Notes under the pieces: generated by a model | What the model saw: the letters and a program-made list of their open reading frames with translations, nothing else | What the model was told of the DNA's origin: nothing | Databases searched by the model: none | In this document: positions 1-8,589 of the stretch, one piece after another | How positions within the stretch are numbered: position 1 is the stretch's first letter | How the letters are laid out: every line of letters starts with the position of its first letter | Origin: Verrucomicrobiaceae bacterium | Lineage (GTDB): Bacteria; Verrucomicrobiota; Verrucomicrobiia; Verrucomicrobiales; Verrucomicrobiaceae | Reading direction: 5' to 3' | Length of the DNA stretch: 64,000 nt | Assembly: GCA_027490195.1 (NCBI GenBank) | Contig: JAIXYN010000060.1 | Coordinates: 62,001-126,000 of the forward strand | Program-made: the position numbers and the translations under genes

Positions 1-203
1 GCAACGCCAACAACCATGACTGGCACAACCTGCCGCTGGTGTTTGCGGGTGGTGGGTTCAAGCATGGTCAGCACCTGGCGTTTGATGCCAAGAACAATCA
101 GCCGATGTGCAATCTCTTCGTGCAGATGCTGCAGCGCATGGGAATCGAGGCGGATGAGTTTGGATCGAGCACGGGGACGAGTTTGCCGGGGCTGGTGGTG
201 TGA
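1..203 (+). CDS. DUF1552 domain protein, C-terminal end (partial)
   Basis: Only the last 66 codons are in the window; the frame opens at base 3 and ends at TGA 201-203. The peptide contains [19 protein letters not shown] followed by a conserved stretch with [11 protein letters not shown] and a short G/S/T-rich end. This is how DUF1552 proteins end; they are large exported proteins of Planctomycetes, Verrucomicrobia and some Proteobacteria with an alkaline-phosphatase-superfamily-like fold and unknown function. They usually sit beside DUF1587/DUF1592/DUF1595 cytochrome-type genes, which would lie upstream, outside this window. The family call rests on the C-terminal motif only. Confidence 0.72.
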   Translation, partial: NANNHDWHNLPLVFAGGGFKHGQHLAFDAKNNQPMCNLFVQMLQRMGIEADEFGSSTGTSLPGLVV

Positions 204-208
204 AAGTT

Positions 209-263
209 GACCCGTTGCGCTGCAACGGGTCGGAGAGGAGACTCCAGTTGCGGCGCAACTGGA
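209..263. repeat. Paired perfect hairpins (REP-like palindromic doublet)
   Basis: Two perfect inverted repeats lie side by side. The first has a 10-bp stem (209-218 with 222-231) and loop GCT; the second a 9-bp stem (243-251 with 255-263) and loop GGC. Both have the core GTTGC-nnn-GCAAC. They are followed by CTACTTTG at 264-271. A similar doublet, also followed by CTACTTTG, occurs at 38944-38983. They sit between the convergent ends of the DUF1552 and cca genes, so they may also act as a transcription terminator in either direction. The repeat-family reading is inference from two copies. Confidence 0.6.
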
Positions 264-285
264 CTACTTTGCTTCGCCCAACCGC

Positions 286-1638
286 CTACTCCTCCACCGC
301 ATCAAAGACATCCGGCACCGGCGCATGCGTGGCCACCCAGGCGAGGGCTTCTTCTTTGGTCTTGAGGGTGCCTTCGAGCTGAAGGGTTTGAAGGGTGGTG
401 AGGAGTTTGCCGAGGGCTTTGCCGGCGTGCCAGCCTTGGGCGATGAGATCGGCTCCGGTGATGATGCGCGGCGGGAGCATGGGCTCGCTGGCGAGTTCTT
501 CGCGCTTGGCGAGGAGGAACTCGTAGTTGTCCAGCCAGCCGTTGGAGCCGAGGCAATCGACGCGGTGCAGGGCGAGTTCGTCATCGAATGAGGGACGGGC
601 CATGAAGCGGCGCAGCTTGGCTGTGCGCATCTTTTTGACGTCTTTGAAGACCATGTGGTTTTCCACGGCGACGACGGTGGGCTCGATCACATCGTTGGAG
701 AATTTCATGCGGCGCATGATCTCGCCGGTTTTTTCGGCACCGAGTTTGTCGTGACCGTTGAAGCGGATGCGGCCGGTGTCGGCGTCGCGGGTCTGCGTGG
801 CGGGCTTGGAGATGTCGTGGAGAAGCACGCTCATGACCAGTGGCAACGAGACCTCGGAGGGCAGCAGGCTGAGCATGAGGCGGGTGTGGATGAAGACATC
901 GCCCTCGGGATGGAACTGCGGCGGCTGCTCGCAGCCTTGCAGAACGAGGATCTCGGGGAGGAACTGCTCCATGAGGCCGCTGTTGACGAGGAGATCGAAA
1001 CCGCGCACGCGGTTGGGATGCAGCATTGTTTTCACGAACTCTTCGCGAATGCGCTCGATGCTGACGCTTTTGATCTTGGGGGCGAGGCCGCAGATGGATT
1101 CCCAAGTTGCGTGCTCAATGTCGAAGCCGAGTACGGTGGCGAAGCGGACGGCGCGGAGCATGCGGAGGTGGTCTTCTTCAAAGCGATCTTTCGCCACGCC
1201 GATGGCACGCAGCAGGCCCATGCGCAGGTCCACCTGGCCGTCCACGTAATCGATGACCTGCTCGGTGAGCGGATCAAAGAAGAGGCCGTTGATGGTGAAG
1301 TCGCGGCGCTGAGCGTCGAGTTCCGGGGTGGAGTAGGTGACGCTGTCTGGGCGGCGGCCGTCGCTGTAGCTGCCGTCGCTGCGGAAGGTGGCGACTTCGA
1401 CGTGAACATGATTCAGCCGCACGATGACGACACCGAAGTGGGCACCCACGGTTTGGGCACCGGGGAAGAGCTTCACCACTTGCTCGGGCGTGGCGCTGGT
1501 GGCCACGTCAAAGTCCTTGGCCTCGCGGCCCAGCAGCATGTCGCGCACGCAGCCGCCCGCCAGCAGGGCTTTGTGACCGGCCTGGGTGAGTTTTTCGATG
1601 ATCTGGATGGCAGTGGCGCGCATGCCCGGATGTTCCAT
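286..1638 (-). CDS. cca: CCA tRNA nucleotidyltransferase / poly(A) polymerase family
   Basis: This is a class II nucleotidyltransferase that adds or repairs the tRNA 3' CCA, or a related poly(A) polymerase. The N-terminus shows the signature AGGCVRDMLLG (about residues 27-37) followed by KDFDVAT, whose two Asp (42 and 44) bind the catalytic metals. An RRDFTINGL motif follows at about 110. An HD-type segment (SVLLHDISKP) lies in the middle of the protein. At 450 aa it has a normal length. The start at 1638 is ATG; a second ATG at 1623 begins MRATA and is equally possible. It converges on the DUF1552 gene. All four tRNA genes in the window already encode CCA, so a repair role is plausible. Confidence 0.93.
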   Translation of the reverse strand: MEHPGMRATAIQIIEKLTQAGHKALLAGGCVRDMLLGREAKDFDVATSATPEQVVKLFPGAQTVGAHFGVVIVRLNHVHVEVATFRSDGSYSDGRRPDSVTYSTPELDAQRRDFTINGLFFDPLTEQVIDYVDGQVDLRMGLLRAIGVAKDRFEEDHLRMLRAVRFATVLGFDIEHATWESICGLAPKIKSVSIERIREEFVKTMLHPNRVRGFDLLVNSGLMEQFLPEILVLQGCEQPPQFHPEGDVFIHTRLMLSLLPSEVSLPLVMSVLLHDISKPATQTRDADTGRIRFNGHDKLGAEKTGEIMRRMKFSNDVIEPTVVAVENHMVFKDVKKMRTAKLRRFMARPSFDDELALHRVDCLGSNGWLDNYEFLLAKREELASEPMLPPRIITGADLIAQGWHAGKALGKLLTTLQTLQLEGTLKTKEEALAWVATHAPVPDVFDAVEE

Positions 1639-1717
1639 GGCCGGGTTGAATGTTCAATGTTGATTCTGCTTTCCGCTGTTCAAATCGGGGACTGGCATTA
1701 CACTCGCGGCCCCTTAT

Positions 1718-2197
1718 ATGGACCCGCTCATCGAACTGCTCCGCAATAACTCCAACCGCAGCCCCAAAGAGATCGCTCTTGCATTGGGCGTTGCCGAATC
1801 CGAAATCGCCGCCCGCATTGCTGCGGCGGAGGCGGATGGCACGATCCTGGGGTACAGCGCGGTGGTGGACCGTCTCAAGGCGGGGGATCGCCGTGTGACG
1901 GCGCTGATCGAGGTGCGCATCTCGCCAGAGCGTGATGGCGGCTTTGACCGTCTGGCACGCCGGATCTCGAAATTTGACCAGGTGCGCGACTGCTTTCTCA
2001 TGAGCGGCGGTTACGATCTGGCCGTGATCGTGGAGGGCAAGGACCTCCTAGATGTGGCGACTTTTGTGTCCGAAAAACTCAGCACCCTCGGCGGTGTGCT
2101 GTCCACGGCCACGCGCTTTGAATTGAAGGCGTACAAAGAAAACGGGTTCCTCGCGAACGGTGGCGGCGATGAAGAGCGTCTGCCAGTAAGTCCATGA
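1718..2197 (+). CDS. Lrp/AsnC family transcriptional regulator
   Basis: A 159-aa feast/famine regulator. The N-terminal winged helix (residues 1-50) carries SPKEIALALGVAESEIAARI as the helix-turn-helix. The C-terminal RAM/AsnC ligand-binding domain (about 60-140) contains the GGYDLAVIVEGKDL segment. The gene lies 20 bp upstream of a class I aminotransferase on the same strand. Lrp-type regulators often control an adjacent amino-acid gene; the Bacillus AlaR-AlaT pair is a known example. Control of the neighbour in response to an amino acid is inferred from that arrangement. The effector cannot be read from sequence. Confidence 0.9.
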   Translation: MDPLIELLRNNSNRSPKEIALALGVAESEIAARIAAAEADGTILGYSAVVDRLKAGDRRVTALIEVRISPERDGGFDRLARRISKFDQVRDCFLMSGGYDLAVIVEGKDLLDVATFVSEKLSTLGGVLSTATRFELKAYKENGFLANGGGDEERLPVSP

Positions 2198-2217
2198 ATT
2201 GAGAGGAACCTGAGGTC

Positions 2218-3396
2218 ATGGAATACGACAACAAAATTTCAAACATCATTCGCGATCTGCCGCGCTCCGGCATCCGCGATTTCTTCGAACTCGTCATCGG
2301 TCGCACCGATGTCATTTCGCTCGGCGTCGGTGAACCCGACAAACCGACCCCGTGGCCGATCCGCGAGGCGGTGATCCGCTCGCTGGAAAAAGGCCAGACC
2401 AGCTACACCTCAAACCTCGGTCTCGAATCGTTGCGCATCGGCATCAGCGAGTACGTTACCAAGCACTTCCGCACCACGTATGATCCGAAGACGGAGATTC
2501 TGGTGACAGTGGGTGTGTCCGAGGCGCTCGACATCGCTTTCCGTGCGGTGTTGAATCCGGGGGACGAAGTGATCTATCATGAGCCATGCTATGTGAGCTA
2601 TTCACCGAGCATCAAGATGGCTTACGGTGTTCCAGTCGTGGTGCAGACCCGCGAGGAGAATGAGTTTGCGCTGATGGCGGAGGATGTGGAGAAGGCGATC
2701 ACGCCAAAGACGAAGGTCATTGCGCTGAACTTCCCCACGAACCCAACCGGTGGCATCATGCCGCATGAGGAGCTGGCGAAGATCGCCGCGCTGGCGGTGA
2801 AGCATGATCTGCTGGTCTTCACGGATGAGATTTACAGCGAGCTGCTTTACGACGGTCGCCAGCACAAGAGCATCGTTGAGTTTCCTGGCATGCGTGAGCG
2901 CACCATTCTGCTGCACGGCTTCAGCAAGGCTTTTGCCATGACTGGCTGGCGTCTCGGCTATGCCTGTGCTCCGGCACCGCTGCGTGAGGCGATGATGAAG
3001 ATTCATCAATACTGCATGCTCTGCGCTCCGATCATGAGCCAAATGGCCGGCATCGAAGCGCTCAAAATGGGCGAGACTGCCTACGAAGACATGCGTCAAA
3101 GCTACGAGCAGCGCCGCAATCTCATCGTGAGCCGTCTCAACGGCATGGGGCTGCATTGCTTCAATCCAGGGGGCGCGTTTTACGTTTTCCCTGAGATCCG
3201 CAGCACGGGGCTGACCAGCAAGGAATTCGCCATCCAACTTCTGGAGAAGAAGAGTGTGGCCGTTGTCCCTGGCAGTGCTTTCAGCAGTGCTGGTGAAGGG
3301 TTTGTACGCTGCTGCTACGCGACTGCTCCTGAACTCATCGCGAAGGCGATGGATTTGATGGAGGAGTTTGTGAACGAAGTGCGGGGGAAGAAATGA
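2218..3396 (+). CDS. Class I/II PLP-dependent aminotransferase (AlaT/AspC-like)
   Basis: A 392-aa fold-type I aminotransferase. Landmarks are SLGVGEPDKPTPWP near residue 34, NFPTNPTGG at 171-179 (substrate/PLP contacts), FTDEIYSELLYDG at 201-213 (the Asp that holds the pyridine ring) and HGFSKAFAMTGWRLGY, with Lys237 as the Schiff-base lysine. The ATG is preceded by a GA-rich stretch (GAGGAACCTGAG), a plausible ribosome-binding site. It shares an operon with the Lrp regulator 20 bp upstream. By family it probably moves amino groups between alanine, aspartate or an aromatic amino acid and 2-oxoglutarate; the exact substrate is undetermined. Confidence 0.92.
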   Translation: MEYDNKISNIIRDLPRSGIRDFFELVIGRTDVISLGVGEPDKPTPWPIREAVIRSLEKGQTSYTSNLGLESLRIGISEYVTKHFRTTYDPKTEILVTVGVSEALDIAFRAVLNPGDEVIYHEPCYVSYSPSIKMAYGVPVVVQTREENEFALMAEDVEKAITPKTKVIALNFPTNPTGGIMPHEELAKIAALAVKHDLLVFTDEIYSELLYDGRQHKSIVEFPGMRERTILLHGFSKAFAMTGWRLGYACAPAPLREAMMKIHQYCMLCAPIMSQMAGIEALKMGETAYEDMRQSYEQRRNLIVSRLNGMGLHCFNPGGAFYVFPEIRSTGLTSKEFAIQLLEKKSVAVVPGSAFSSAGEGFVRCCYATAPELIAKAMDLMEEFVNEVRGKK

Positions 3397-3403
3397 ACTT
3401 CAT

Positions 3404-3441
3404 GCCAGGCGGGAATGCGTTCACATGCGTTCCCGCCTGGC
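3404..3441. terminator. Bidirectional hairpin terminator between convergent genes
   Basis: A perfect 12-bp stem (GCCAGGCGGGAA at 3404-3415 with its complement at 3430-3441) closes a 14-nt loop and is followed by GATTTTCC on the plus strand. It lies just past the aminotransferase stop and overlaps the last codons of the convergent amidase gene, so it could end transcription from both sides. Confidence 0.65.
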
Positions 3442-4356
3442 GATTTTCCTGGCGGGTGGTGTGCGGGCGCTTTCGTCGATCTGCACTTCCTCTGGGGTGA
3501 GGTTGACGTTGAGCTGCGAGGGATTGGTTTCTTTGCGCAGGCGATGGGCCTCGTGAATGACGGCTTCGGGCACTTCGACGCGCAGCGCGTGCCAGCCTTG
3601 ATGGACAAGACGGGTGTCTTCAGAGCGGTCATAGGCTTCGAAGGCTTTTAGGGCAGGCAGGTAAATGGCGATCTTGCCGAGGTTCACATTGACCATGCTG
3701 GAGTCGCATTTGCCGACGAGGGGCCAGACGATGACGGCACAGCCCAACTCGATGGAGCGGGCGGAGGCGCAGCGGGTGACGCGTTCGCTGCCATAGAGGG
3801 TTTCCGTGGCGCTGGGAACGAGGAGGAGGTCGATGTTGAGTCCGCGCAGCTGGGAGCTGATCTCAGGCACCTCGATGTCGAGGCAGATGATGATTGCGAC
3901 GCGGAGGCCGGACATCTCAAACACATAGAGTTCCCGACCCGCTCTGAACTCGTGCTCCCATGGGGTGAGGAAAAGTTTGTCCTGATGCAGGACGCGCCCG
4001 TCGCTGAAGATGATGGCGCGATTGTAGAGGTGCTTGGTGGCCGGATCGAGATAGGGAGCGGTGCCTACGATGGCGTGCTTGCCCTTGATGCAGAGGCGCT
4101 GCCTGAGCTTGGGCATGAGGTCCACCCAGACGACTTTGGCGATGTCTTCCATGTCTGCGTCCGGAGGCAGCAGGGGCTCCAAGGCGGCCCAGAGGTATTC
4201 GGGCAGGAGGACGATATCCACGCCGCCAGCCCAGGCTGTCTCGACGCGGTGCATGACGTCCTCGGCAAAGGCGTCAACGGTCTTTCCTGCATCGCCCACA
4301 TCGAAGGTCCAGGCTTCGACTTTGACATTGGGCTTGCTGGGATCGGTGTCAGGCAT
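3421..4356 (-). CDS. Carbon-nitrogen hydrolase (nitrilase superfamily)
   Basis: A 311-aa nitrilase-fold enzyme. The catalytic Glu-Lys-Cys triad is visible: Glu53 in VLLPEYLW, Lys127 in LHQDKLFLTPWE and Cys158 in AIIICLDIEVPE. Members hydrolyse amides, ureides or nitriles in the cytoplasm. The last dozen residues are strongly basic (ARKIARRERM). No signal peptide is visible. The amidohydrolase gene lies 65 bp upstream on the same strand, so the two may be co-transcribed, which would suggest linked amide or ureide breakdown; that is inference. The substrate cannot be assigned. Confidence 0.88.
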   Translation of the reverse strand: MPDTDPSKPNVKVEAWTFDVGDAGKTVDAFAEDVMHRVETAWAGGVDIVLLPEYLWAALEPLLPPDADMEDIAKVVWVDLMPKLRQRLCIKGKHAIVGTAPYLDPATKHLYNRAIIFSDGRVLHQDKLFLTPWEHEFRAGRELYVFEMSGLRVAIIICLDIEVPEISSQLRGLNIDLLLVPSATETLYGSERVTRCASARSIELGCAVIVWPLVGKCDSSMVNVNLGKIAIYLPALKAFEAYDRSEDTRLVHQGWHALRVEVPEAVIHEAHRLRKETNPSQLNVNLTPEEVQIDESARTPPARKIARRERM

Positions 4357-4421
4357 AGTGATGCATAACGGGGCCAGCGGCCTGAAATGTGCAAGCGGCC
4401 AATGGCGGCACTGGTTCGCGG

Positions 4422-5369
4422 TTAAGCCAGCCGGAAGAGCTTACGGGAATTCTCGAAGAGGATTTTCCGCTCGACGGCTTTGCTGGGGGCGAGCTTGCGG
4501 ATGGCTGCGAGAGTTTGCGCTCCCTGACAGCCGGGGCCGCGGCCGAGGTGGTCGGCGCAGTCGCTGCCATAGAGGATCTTGTCCTGATGGCGTTCGAAGA
4601 ACTGGGTGGTGTGTTCTTCGTCGCGGGTGAGGGCCAGCAGGCCGCTGCCGGCGGACATGTCGGCAAACATGTTGGGATAGTCGGCGAGGTAACGGTCCGT
4701 GATGCCACCGGGGGTGATCTTGCCTTTGGGGTAGTTGACGGTTTGATCGTGCTGCTTGTCAATGTTGCCCCAGAAGGCCTGCGCATGGCCGATGAAGTTC
4801 GTCTTGGGGAACTTCTCCAGCATGGTGTGGAAGCGGTCGTAGCCGAGGTTGTAGGTCAGGTGCTGGAAGTGCAGGAGGATGGGCACGTTGTAGGCGGCGG
4901 CGAGGGCGTAGAGTTTCTGGCTCTCGGGGGAGTCACACTGCAGCATGAATTTTTGCTCGCCGATCATGCAGGCACCCTGCTTGAGCCATTTTTCGATCTC
5001 GGCGGGCGCTGTGTCTAGGTCGGTGACCTCATTGGCGGCCCAGAGGAAAGCATCCGAATGGGCTTTGGCGAAATCCCGTGCCGCTTCCGTGGTGGCGCAT
5101 TGGGCGGCGAGGCCGTTGGATTTGCCGTTGTGGGTGGAAGGGCGGTCCAGGTAGGTGCCGGCGGGCAGGATGATCGAAGTGGTGACGCCCATCGCCACCT
5201 GATGCGCGAGGAGATGCTCATCCGCACGCTTGTGGTAGTTCATGTGCTGATGGATGTCGATGACAGGCTCAGCGGTCGGGGGCGTCTGCGCCAGGGCGCG
5301 AGAGGTGAGTGCGGCGAGACCCGTGGACAAAAAGGTGCGGCGTGATGGCATGAAACCACTACGCCGCAT
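4422..5369 (-). CDS. Secreted amidohydrolase (TIM-barrel, amidohydrolase-2 type)
   Basis: A 315-aa protein with an N-terminal export signal SRRTFLSTGLAALTSRALA that has a twin-arginine motif and an Ala-rich cleavage region, so it probably reaches the periplasm by Tat. The mature part opens with VIDIHQHMN, the metal-binding HxH of amidohydrolases. LLHFQHL and FIGHAQAFWG supply later His residues, and YGSDCADHLG supplies the C-terminal Asp of the barrel. Starts at 5369 (MRRSG) or 5351 (MPSRR) are both possible. Enzymes of this group act as hydrolases or decarboxylases; the substrate is unknown. Confidence 0.85.
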   Translation of the reverse strand: MRRSGFMPSRRTFLSTGLAALTSRALAQTPPTAEPVIDIHQHMNYHKRADEHLLAHQVAMGVTTSIILPAGTYLDRPSTHNGKSNGLAAQCATTEAARDFAKAHSDAFLWAANEVTDLDTAPAEIEKWLKQGACMIGEQKFMLQCDSPESQKLYALAAAYNVPILLHFQHLTYNLGYDRFHTMLEKFPKTNFIGHAQAFWGNIDKQHDQTVNYPKGKITPGGITDRYLADYPNMFADMSAGSGLLALTRDEEHTTQFFERHQDKILYGSDCADHLGRGPGCQGAQTLAAIRKLAPSKAVERKILFENSRKLFRLA

Positions 5370-5408
5370 GGAAGGCGATGTTGCTCGTCAGCTATGCAGC
5401 TGCGTGAT

Positions 5409-5885
5409 TCAGCTCAGTTTTTTCAGGCCCTGCGTGTCGGCCAGGATGGCACCGGTGTAAATCATGCCGGTTTGCACGGTGCCGTTGAGGTTTGCGGCGA
5501 TGAGGTCCGCCTCGGTGAAGTCGGCATTGGTCAGATTGGCACCTTCCAGGTTGGCGCCGGAAAGATCCGCGCCACGGACGTTGGCGTTGCTCAGATTGGC
5601 ATGACGAAGGGAGACGCCCCCGAGATCGGCCCCGCTGAGATCTGCGCCGCTCAGATTGGCGCTGTCCAGATTCGCACCACTGAAGTCCCCGCCGGAGAGA
5701 TTGGTGCCTGCCAGATTGGCTTTGGTGAGAGTGGTGCCGACAAAATGGGCTTTGGCCAGATTGAGGTCATTGAGCATCGCACCTGCGAGGTTCATGCCGG
5801 TTTCGTCGATCTTACGACCGCTTTTGCCGCCGCTTTCGAGCCATTGAGTGTGTGCAAGGAGTTCTTCGGTTGTGATGCTAGCCAT
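5409..5885 (-). CDS. Pentapeptide-repeat protein
   Basis: A 158-aa protein. After a roughly 30-residue lead-in it is made almost entirely of A(N/D)L-type pentapeptides, such as ANLAGTNLSG, ADLSGADLGG and ANLSNANVRG, which form a right-handed quadrilateral beta-helix. There is no signal peptide or membrane segment. Known members range from gyrase-protecting mimics of DNA to structural proteins, and repeat content alone does not separate them. The gene lies between the amidohydrolase and sucC, both on the same strand. A strong hairpin at 5897-5932 separates it from sucC, so it probably has its own promoter. Confidence 0.9.
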   Translation of the reverse strand: MASITTEELLAHTQWLESGGKSGRKIDETGMNLAGAMLNDLNLAKAHFVGTTLTKANLAGTNLSGGDFSGANLDSANLSGADLSGADLGGVSLRHANLSNANVRGADLSGANLEGANLTNADFTEADLIAANLNGTVQTGMIYTGAILADTQGLKKLS

Positions 5886-5896
5886 GGTGGCTAAAT

Positions 5897-5932
5897 GAAA
5901 ACCCGATTTACGAGGCCGTAAATCGGGTTTTC
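5897..5932. terminator. Strong hairpin terminator downstream of sucC
   Basis: A perfect 16-bp stem (5897-5912 with 5917-5932) with loop AGGC. On the minus strand the stem ends in GGGTTTTC followed by ATTT, which fits a rho-independent terminator for sucC. The run of A on the opposite side would also make it work on the plus strand. Confidence 0.8.
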
Positions 5933-5940
5933 AAACTTGT

Positions 5941-5965
5941 TTAGGGGATTTAGACGATCCCCTAA
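5941..5965. repeat. Second hairpin next to the sucC terminator
   Basis: A 9-bp perfect stem, TTAGGGGAT at 5941-5949 paired with 5957-5965, with a 7-nt loop. It lies only 8 bp from the 16-bp hairpin at 5897-5932, between the sucC stop and that terminator. It may be a 3' stabilising stem-loop or part of a tandem terminator. No protein is encoded here. Confidence 0.55.
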
Positions 5966-5986
5966 GACCGTGATGTGTCTGAAGAA

Positions 5987-7171
5987 TCAGCCATTCACCT
6001 CAGCGACGATCTTCTGCGCGGCGTCGGTCAAATCGGCGGCGCTGGTGATCTTCAGGCCGCTGGCGGCGAGGGTGGCCTTGCCGGCTTCGACGTTGTTGCC
6101 TTCGAGGCGAACGACGAGCGGGATGTTCAGGGAGACTTCCTGCGCTGCGGCGATGATACCTGTGGCGATGATGTTGCAGTCCATGATGCCACCAAAGATG
6201 TTCACCAGGATGCCCTTCACATTGGGATCTCCGAGAATGATTTTGAAGGCTGCGGTGACCTGTTCCTTGGTGGCACCGCCACCGACGTCGAGGAAGTTGG
6301 CTGGCTCGCCGCCGTGGAACTTGATGATGTCCATGGTGGACATGGCAAGGCCTGCGCCGTTGACGAGGCAGGCGATGTTGCCGTCGAGGCCGATGTAGTT
6401 GAGGCCGAATTCGCTGGCGGCGACTTCGCGCGGGTCTTCTTCCGTGGTGTCACGCATGGCGGTGACATCCTTCTGACGGTAGAGCGCGTTGTCGTCAAAG
6501 TTGAACTTGGCATCGAGAGCCACGACCTTGCCATCGTCGGTGATGGCGAGAGGATTGATTTCCACGAGGGAGCAGTCGCTCTTGAGGTAAAGATTCCAGA
6601 GGGCGGTGAAAAGCTTCACTGCTTGGTTGGCGAGAGGTCCTGTCAGACCGAGGGACGCAGCGACCTTGCGGCACTGGTAGGGCTGCAGGCCGAGGGCGGG
6701 ATTGACGAATTCTTTGGAGATCTTCTCAGGGGTTTTCTCGGCGACTTCTTCGATGTTCATGCCACCTTCGGTGGAGGCGATGATGGCGTGGCTGCTGCTG
6801 ACGCGGTCAAACAGGATGGCGAAGTAGTATTCCTTCGTGATATTCACGGATTTGGCGATGAGCACCTTGCTCACGAGTTTGCCTTCCGGGCCGGTCTGGT
6901 GGGTGACGAGGGTCTGGCCGAGCATCTTTCCTGCGATGTCCTCGGCTTCTTCCGGGGTGTTCACGAGATGCACGCCGCCTTTGAAACCGTTTTTGAAAGT
7001 GCCTTTGCCACGACCACCTGCATGAACTTGGGCTTTGACCACAAGTCCGGCTTCACCGATTTCGCGAGCTGCGGCTCCTGCTTCTGCCGCTGTGCTGGCG
7101 ACGATTCCTTTGGGACTGGCGACGCCGAATTTGTCGAACAGTTGCTTGGCTTGATACTCGTGGATGTTCAT
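5987..7171 (-). CDS. sucC: Succinyl-CoA synthetase (ADP-forming) subunit beta
   Basis: The beta subunit of the TCA-cycle enzyme that interconverts succinyl-CoA and succinate with nucleotide phosphorylation. The start [17 protein letters not shown] is diagnostic and fixes the ATG at 7171, not the longer open frame. The ATP-grasp domain contains [15 protein letters not shown] (about 45-60). LVEINPLAI and [12 protein letters not shown] (nucleotide and Mg contacts) follow, then a C-terminal CoA-ligase-type domain with FLDVGGGA and NIFGGIMDC. Length is 394 aa, normal for the family. sucD, its usual neighbour, is absent on both sides: trmD diverges upstream and a terminator follows downstream. Confidence 0.96.
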   Translation of the reverse strand: MNIHEYQAKQLFDKFGVASPKGIVASTAAEAGAAAREIGEAGLVVKAQVHAGGRGKGTFKNGFKGGVHLVNTPEEAEDIAGKMLGQTLVTHQTGPEGKLVSKVLIAKSVNITKEYYFAILFDRVSSSHAIIASTEGGMNIEEVAEKTPEKISKEFVNPALGLQPYQCRKVAASLGLTGPLANQAVKLFTALWNLYLKSDCSLVEINPLAITDDGKVVALDAKFNFDDNALYRQKDVTAMRDTTEEDPREVAASEFGLNYIGLDGNIACLVNGAGLAMSTMDIIKFHGGEPANFLDVGGGATKEQVTAAFKIILGDPNVKGILVNIFGGIMDCNIIATGIIAAAQEVSLNIPLVVRLEGNNVEAGKATLAASGLKITSAADLTDAAQKIVAEVNG

Positions 7172-7288
7172 GGAGAAAGAATGGGGGAGCCCGATAGTAG
7201 AAGTGCGACCCCAAGCGTCAAGGCGCATTCCCGGTGAAGGTGAGAATGCCGTGCTTGCCGTGCCTGCGAGGCTGGGGCATAGCGCTGG

Positions 7289-7960
7289 ATGCGAATCGAT
7301 GTGGTGACACTGTTTCCGGAGCTAGTCTCGGTGCCGATGGGGCTGAGCATGATGGGCCGTGCGCAGGAGAAGGGCATTTTGGACCTGAAGGTGCATGACC
7401 TGCGTGAGCAGGGCATGGGCAAGCACCGCCATGTGGACGACACTCCATACGGTGGGGGGCAGGGGATGGTGATCCGTCCGGAGCCGATGTTTGAAACGCT
7501 AGACCGCCTCGAAACCCCCGAGGCGCGCATCATTTACATGTCACCTGCGGGAAAGCGGTTCGATCAGGCCACGGCGCGGCGGCTTTCTGCTGAGCCGCAT
7601 TTGATTTTCATTTCGGGCCATTACGAAGGTATCGACCATCGGATCATTGAGCACTGGGTGGATGAGGAAATCAGCCTGGGGGACTACGTGCTGACGAATG
7701 GAGCCATCGCCGCCGTGGTGGTGATGGACGCCATCGTGCGCCTCCTGCCCGGCGTGCTGGGAGATGAAATGAGCGCGGTGGAGGAGAGTTTTGGTGCCAG
7801 CGGCCTGCTGGAGGCACCGCAATACACCAAGCCAGCGGAATACCGTGGGCTGAAGGTGCCGGACATGCTGCTGAGCGGGAATCATGCGAAGATCGCCGCC
7901 TGGCGGGAGCAGCAGGCGCTGGAGCGCACGCGGGCGAACCGGCCTGATTTAATCGACTGA
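7289..7960 (+). CDS. trmD: tRNA (guanine37-N1)-methyltransferase
   Basis: TrmD methylates N1 of G37 next to the anticodon using SAM and prevents +1 frameshifting. The start [12 protein letters not shown] is typical. [12 protein letters not shown] (about residues 49-60) and the knot region with [10 protein letters not shown] and [10 protein letters not shown], which bind SAM, are present. The protein has 223 aa, about 20-30 residues shorter than many TrmD proteins, with a reduced C-terminal domain. rpsP, rimM and rplS, common operon partners, are not adjacent. It diverges from sucC. Confidence 0.95.
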   Translation: MRIDVVTLFPELVSVPMGLSMMGRAQEKGILDLKVHDLREQGMGKHRHVDDTPYGGGQGMVIRPEPMFETLDRLETPEARIIYMSPAGKRFDQATARRLSAEPHLIFISGHYEGIDHRIIEHWVDEEISLGDYVLTNGAIAAVVVMDAIVRLLPGVLGDEMSAVEESFGASGLLEAPQYTKPAEYRGLKVPDMLLSGNHAKIAAWREQQALERTRANRPDLID

Positions 7961-7985
7961 GATGCGCAGAGGCGTGACATTTCGT

Positions 7986-8015
7986 TTGACGATCCGCCGG
8001 GCTGCACGCTAAATA
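7986..8015 (+). promoter_or_regulatory. Sigma-70-type promoter of tRNA-Ser
   Basis: TTGACG at 7986-7991, an 18-nt spacer and TAAATA at 8010-8015, placed 43 bp before the mature tRNA 5' end. Position and match to consensus support it; expression was not tested. Confidence 0.6.
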
Positions 8016-8058
8016 AGCACTCCGCTGGCTGACCACCTGCGGGACAAATACAATGAAT

Positions 8059-8149
8059 GGTGAGGTGGCTGAGTGGTCGAAAGCACATCTTTGCTAAAGA
8101 TGCGTAGCCTTAACAGCTACCGAGGGTTCGAATCCCTCCCTCACCGCCA
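8059..8149 (+). tRNA. tRNA-Ser(GCT)
   Basis: A 91-nt class II tRNA with a long variable arm. The acceptor GGTGAGG (8059-8065) pairs with CCTCACC (8139-8145); the anticodon loop is CTTTGCTAAAG-like with anticodon GCT; the T-arm is GAGGG-TTCGAAT-CCCTC (8122-8138). Discriminator G8146 is followed by an encoded CCA at 8147-8149. It reads AGC/AGU serine codons. Confidence 0.97.
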
Positions 8150-8316
8150 TTGTCTGTCAGACGATCCCACGCTGAAAGCAAATGATCAGCCCTCTCAAGG
8201 GAGGCAAATGAACAGTGAATGACGCGGCAAAGCCCTCCAAAGCGTCTTGCAACGACCTGCACTGAGCTGCAATTGCCTGTTGCACAAGGGGTTAAAATAC
8301 CACATTCTGCCACCCG

Positions 8317-8496
8317 ATGAAAATCAATACCAGCATTACCATTGATCCCCGTATCGCCAAGCTGGCGAAGAAATATGCGGCGCTCGACGGTCGCAGCTTT
8401 GCCAACTACGTCGAACGTGCCGTCGCTCGACAGGTCGAGCAGGACCAGATCGCCGAGAGCCCGAGCCCGAAGGCCAAGCCCGCGAAGAAAAAGTAA
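8317..8496 (+). CDS. Small ribbon-helix-helix (CopG/Arc-like) protein
   Basis: A 59-aa protein starting MKINTSITIDPRIAKLAKKY. The pattern, a short beta-strand (TSITIDP), a helix (RIAKLAKKYAALDG), a turn and a second helix (SFANYVERAVARQVEQ), matches the ribbon-helix-helix fold of CopG/Arc-type DNA-binding proteins and antitoxins. A basic tail of Lys, Ala and Pro follows. No toxin-like gene adjoins it. It sits in a 440-bp pocket between two tRNA genes that face each other. A TAAAATAC-like -10 region lies just upstream. The family call is from pattern only; DNA binding is inferred. Confidence 0.7.
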   Translation: MKINTSITIDPRIAKLAKKYAALDGRSFANYVERAVARQVEQDQIAESPSPKAKPAKKK

Positions 8497-8589
8497 GCAT
8501 TTTCGCTGACGCGGAAGGGGAGGGTGGCGATGAAAGTCGCGATCCTGGTTCTTTGTTGTCTCGCAGCGCAGATTCAATCTGCTGGCTAG

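Noticed and set aside
655..1749. 364-codon plus-strand open frame
   Set aside because: Antisense to the cca gene, whose catalytic motifs are complete. Long antisense frames arise from GC-rich third positions.
5975..7237. 420-codon plus-strand open frame
   Set aside because: Lies opposite sucC, which has full family motifs; the predicted peptide is D/G/E-rich shadow sequence.
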